A stretch of 7,916 bases of DNA from an uncultured Acidobacteriota bacterium (GTDB lineage: Bacteria; Acidobacteriota; Thermoanaerobaculia; Gp7-AA8): NCBI GenBank assembly GCA_946887105.1, contig CAMPKJ010000233.1:1-7916 (forward strand), read 5' to 3'. A program made the translations under genes and the position numbers. Each line of letters begins with the position of its first letter. Within the stretch, counting starts at the first letter, position 1. Positions 6,948 to 7,916 of this stretch are shown in pieces. The notes beneath the pieces are model-generated. The model saw only the letters and a list, made by a program, of their open reading frames with translations. It did not search any database and was not told the DNA's origin.

Positions 6948-7916
6948 AACCGATCGAAGTGCTCTTCGCCACGCGTGAGAACGTCCGCTTTGCGCGCATC
7001 GCGCTGGCCGCGCACAAGCTGCGCTCCAGCCTGACGGTGCTCGGCATCGTGATCGGCGTGACCACGGTCATCGCCATGGTCTCGATCATCGAAGGCTTCA
7101 ACAACAACATCATCAAGAATTTCCAGGCCTTCGGCGCGACGCTGGTGCAGTTCCAGAAACACGATCCGCGTTTCGGGCCGGGCTCGAATGACGAGTCGCA
7201 GCGGCAGCGCAAGAACCTGACCTACGAAGACGCCATCGCGCTCAAGCGACTCTGCCCTTCGATGCTGGCGGTCTCGCCGGAGCGGTACACGTACGAGCAG
7301 GACGGTCCTTCGCTCGATGTCGTGTACGAAGGAAAGGAAGCGACGCCCGATCTGCTCGCCGGAGTGACCGAGGACTATACGGTCGCGAACAATCACCAGA
7401 TCGGCGAGGGACGCTTCATCAATGAAGGCGACGTACGGCGTTCCGCGGCCGTGATCGTCATCGGCGACAGCGTTGCCGACTCGCTCTTCCCGTACTCCGA
7501 TCCGATCGGCAAGGTGGTGTCGCTGGCCGGGCGCAAGTACTCGGTGATCGGGGTGATGGAGAAGCAGGGCGCGACGATGTTCGAGTCGACCGACTCGCAC
7601 ATCTTCATTCCGCTGACCACGTTCGACAGCCATTTCCCGCACGTGAAGCGCGACCGCGGCGTGAACATCGCCACGGTGCCGAAACGCGCGGAGTGGGTGG
7701 ACCGCATCATCGAAGAGGGGACGGCGGTGCTGCGCGCGCGGCGCAAGGTGCCGTTCAACAAGCCGAACGATTTCGGGATCATGACGCCCGACAAGCTGAT
7801 CGGAAACTTCAAGGCCATCACCGGGGGAATCACGCTGGCGATGATCTTCATCTCTTCGATCGCGTTGCTCGTCGGCGGCGTCGGCGTGATGAACATCATG
7901 CTGGTGTCGGTGACGG
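6944..7916 (+). CDS. MacB-type ABC transporter permease, subunit 2, 3' end missing
   Basis: Second permease of the same superfamily, open to the right edge: 324 codons are visible, and family length suggests roughly 80-100 residues are missing. The ATG overlaps the stop of subunit 1 (ATGA), with a GAGG 5 bases upstream (6935-6938). Visible parts: N-terminal VRFARIALAAHKLRSSLTVLG (14-34), TM1 about 28-50, periplasmic domain about 51-290 (GEGRFINEGD, AAVIVIGDSVADSLF, DPIGKVVSLAGRKYSVIG), and most of TM2 about 292-320 (IALLVGGVGVMNIMLVSVT). The coupling segment, TM3 and TM4 lie beyond the edge. It is clearly paralogous to subunit 1 but diverged, with a single periplasmic Cys (C104) where subunit 1 has CxxC and a longer N-terminal extension of about 9 residues. 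No ATPase is encoded up to the edge. Confidence 0.93.
   Translation, partial: MKPIEVLFATRENVRFARIALAAHKLRSSLTVLGIVIGVTTVIAMVSIIEGFNNNIIKNFQAFGATLVQFQKHDPRFGPGSNDESQRQRKNLTYEDAIALKRLCPSMLAVSPERYTYEQDGPSLDVVYEGKEATPDLLAGVTEDYTVANNHQIGEGRFINEGDVRRSAAVIVIGDSVADSLFPYSDPIGKVVSLAGRKYSVIGVMEKQGATMFESTDSHIFIPLTTFDSHFPHVKRDRGVNIATVPKRAEWVDRIIEEGTAVLRARRKVPFNKPNDFGIMTPDKLIGNFKAITGGITLAMIFISSIALLVGGVGVMNIMLVSVT

Noticed and set aside
6329..7642. Minus-strand open frame of 437 codons opposite the two permeases
   Set aside because: Arg/His/Ser-rich translation without family features, opposite clear MacB-type coding sequence.

Overview
The window is high-GC bacterial chromosome, densely packed with genes on two diverging arms. 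The gene content (tandem MacB-type permeases with a separate adaptor, an exported M19 dipeptidase, a COG3903-type ATPase) and the lack of Shine-Dalgarno sequences at most operon starts fit an Acidobacteriota-like or similar soil or sediment lineage. That assignment is inference, because no phylogenetic marker is present. I see no RNA gene, CRISPR array, insertion sequence or attachment site.

Left arm (minus strand, 3077 down to 1): an exported zinc dipeptidase of the M19 (renal dipeptidase) family is followed, with a 4-base ATGA overlap, by an AfsR/COG3903-type NB-ARC ATPase with a TPR-like C-terminal half. The ATPase runs off the left edge. The overlap points to one transcript with translational coupling of a periplasmic enzyme to a cytoplasmic signalling-type ATPase, an unexpected pairing.

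Centre (3078-3118): a divergent intergenic gap of 41 bases. Each direction has a -10-like hexamer ending 8 bases before its start codon and no visible Shine-Dalgarno, suggesting two back-to-back leaderless promoters.

Right arm (plus strand, 3119 to 7916): first a three-part protein with an N-terminal class I SAM methyltransferase domain, a central beta-rich module, and a C-terminal coiled coil ending in an aromatic/basic tail like that of cell-surface glycan enzymes. After a 55-base gap carrying another -10-like box close to its start codon comes a tight operon: a MacA/HlyD-like periplasmic adaptor, then two different MacB-type permeases (the second cut by the right edge). Stop-to-start junctions are TAG|TTG (0 bases) and ATGA (overlap). 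The three products are expected to form a tripartite ABC export or mechanotransmission complex. The ATP-hydrolysing subunit is not in the window and is probably encoded further downstream.

I do not find convincing evidence for a new defence or mobile system. The most unusual points are the dipeptidase/STAND-ATPase coupling, the recurring -10-next-to-start arrangement, the methyltransferase architecture, and a CxxC pair in the periplasmic domain of the first permease.
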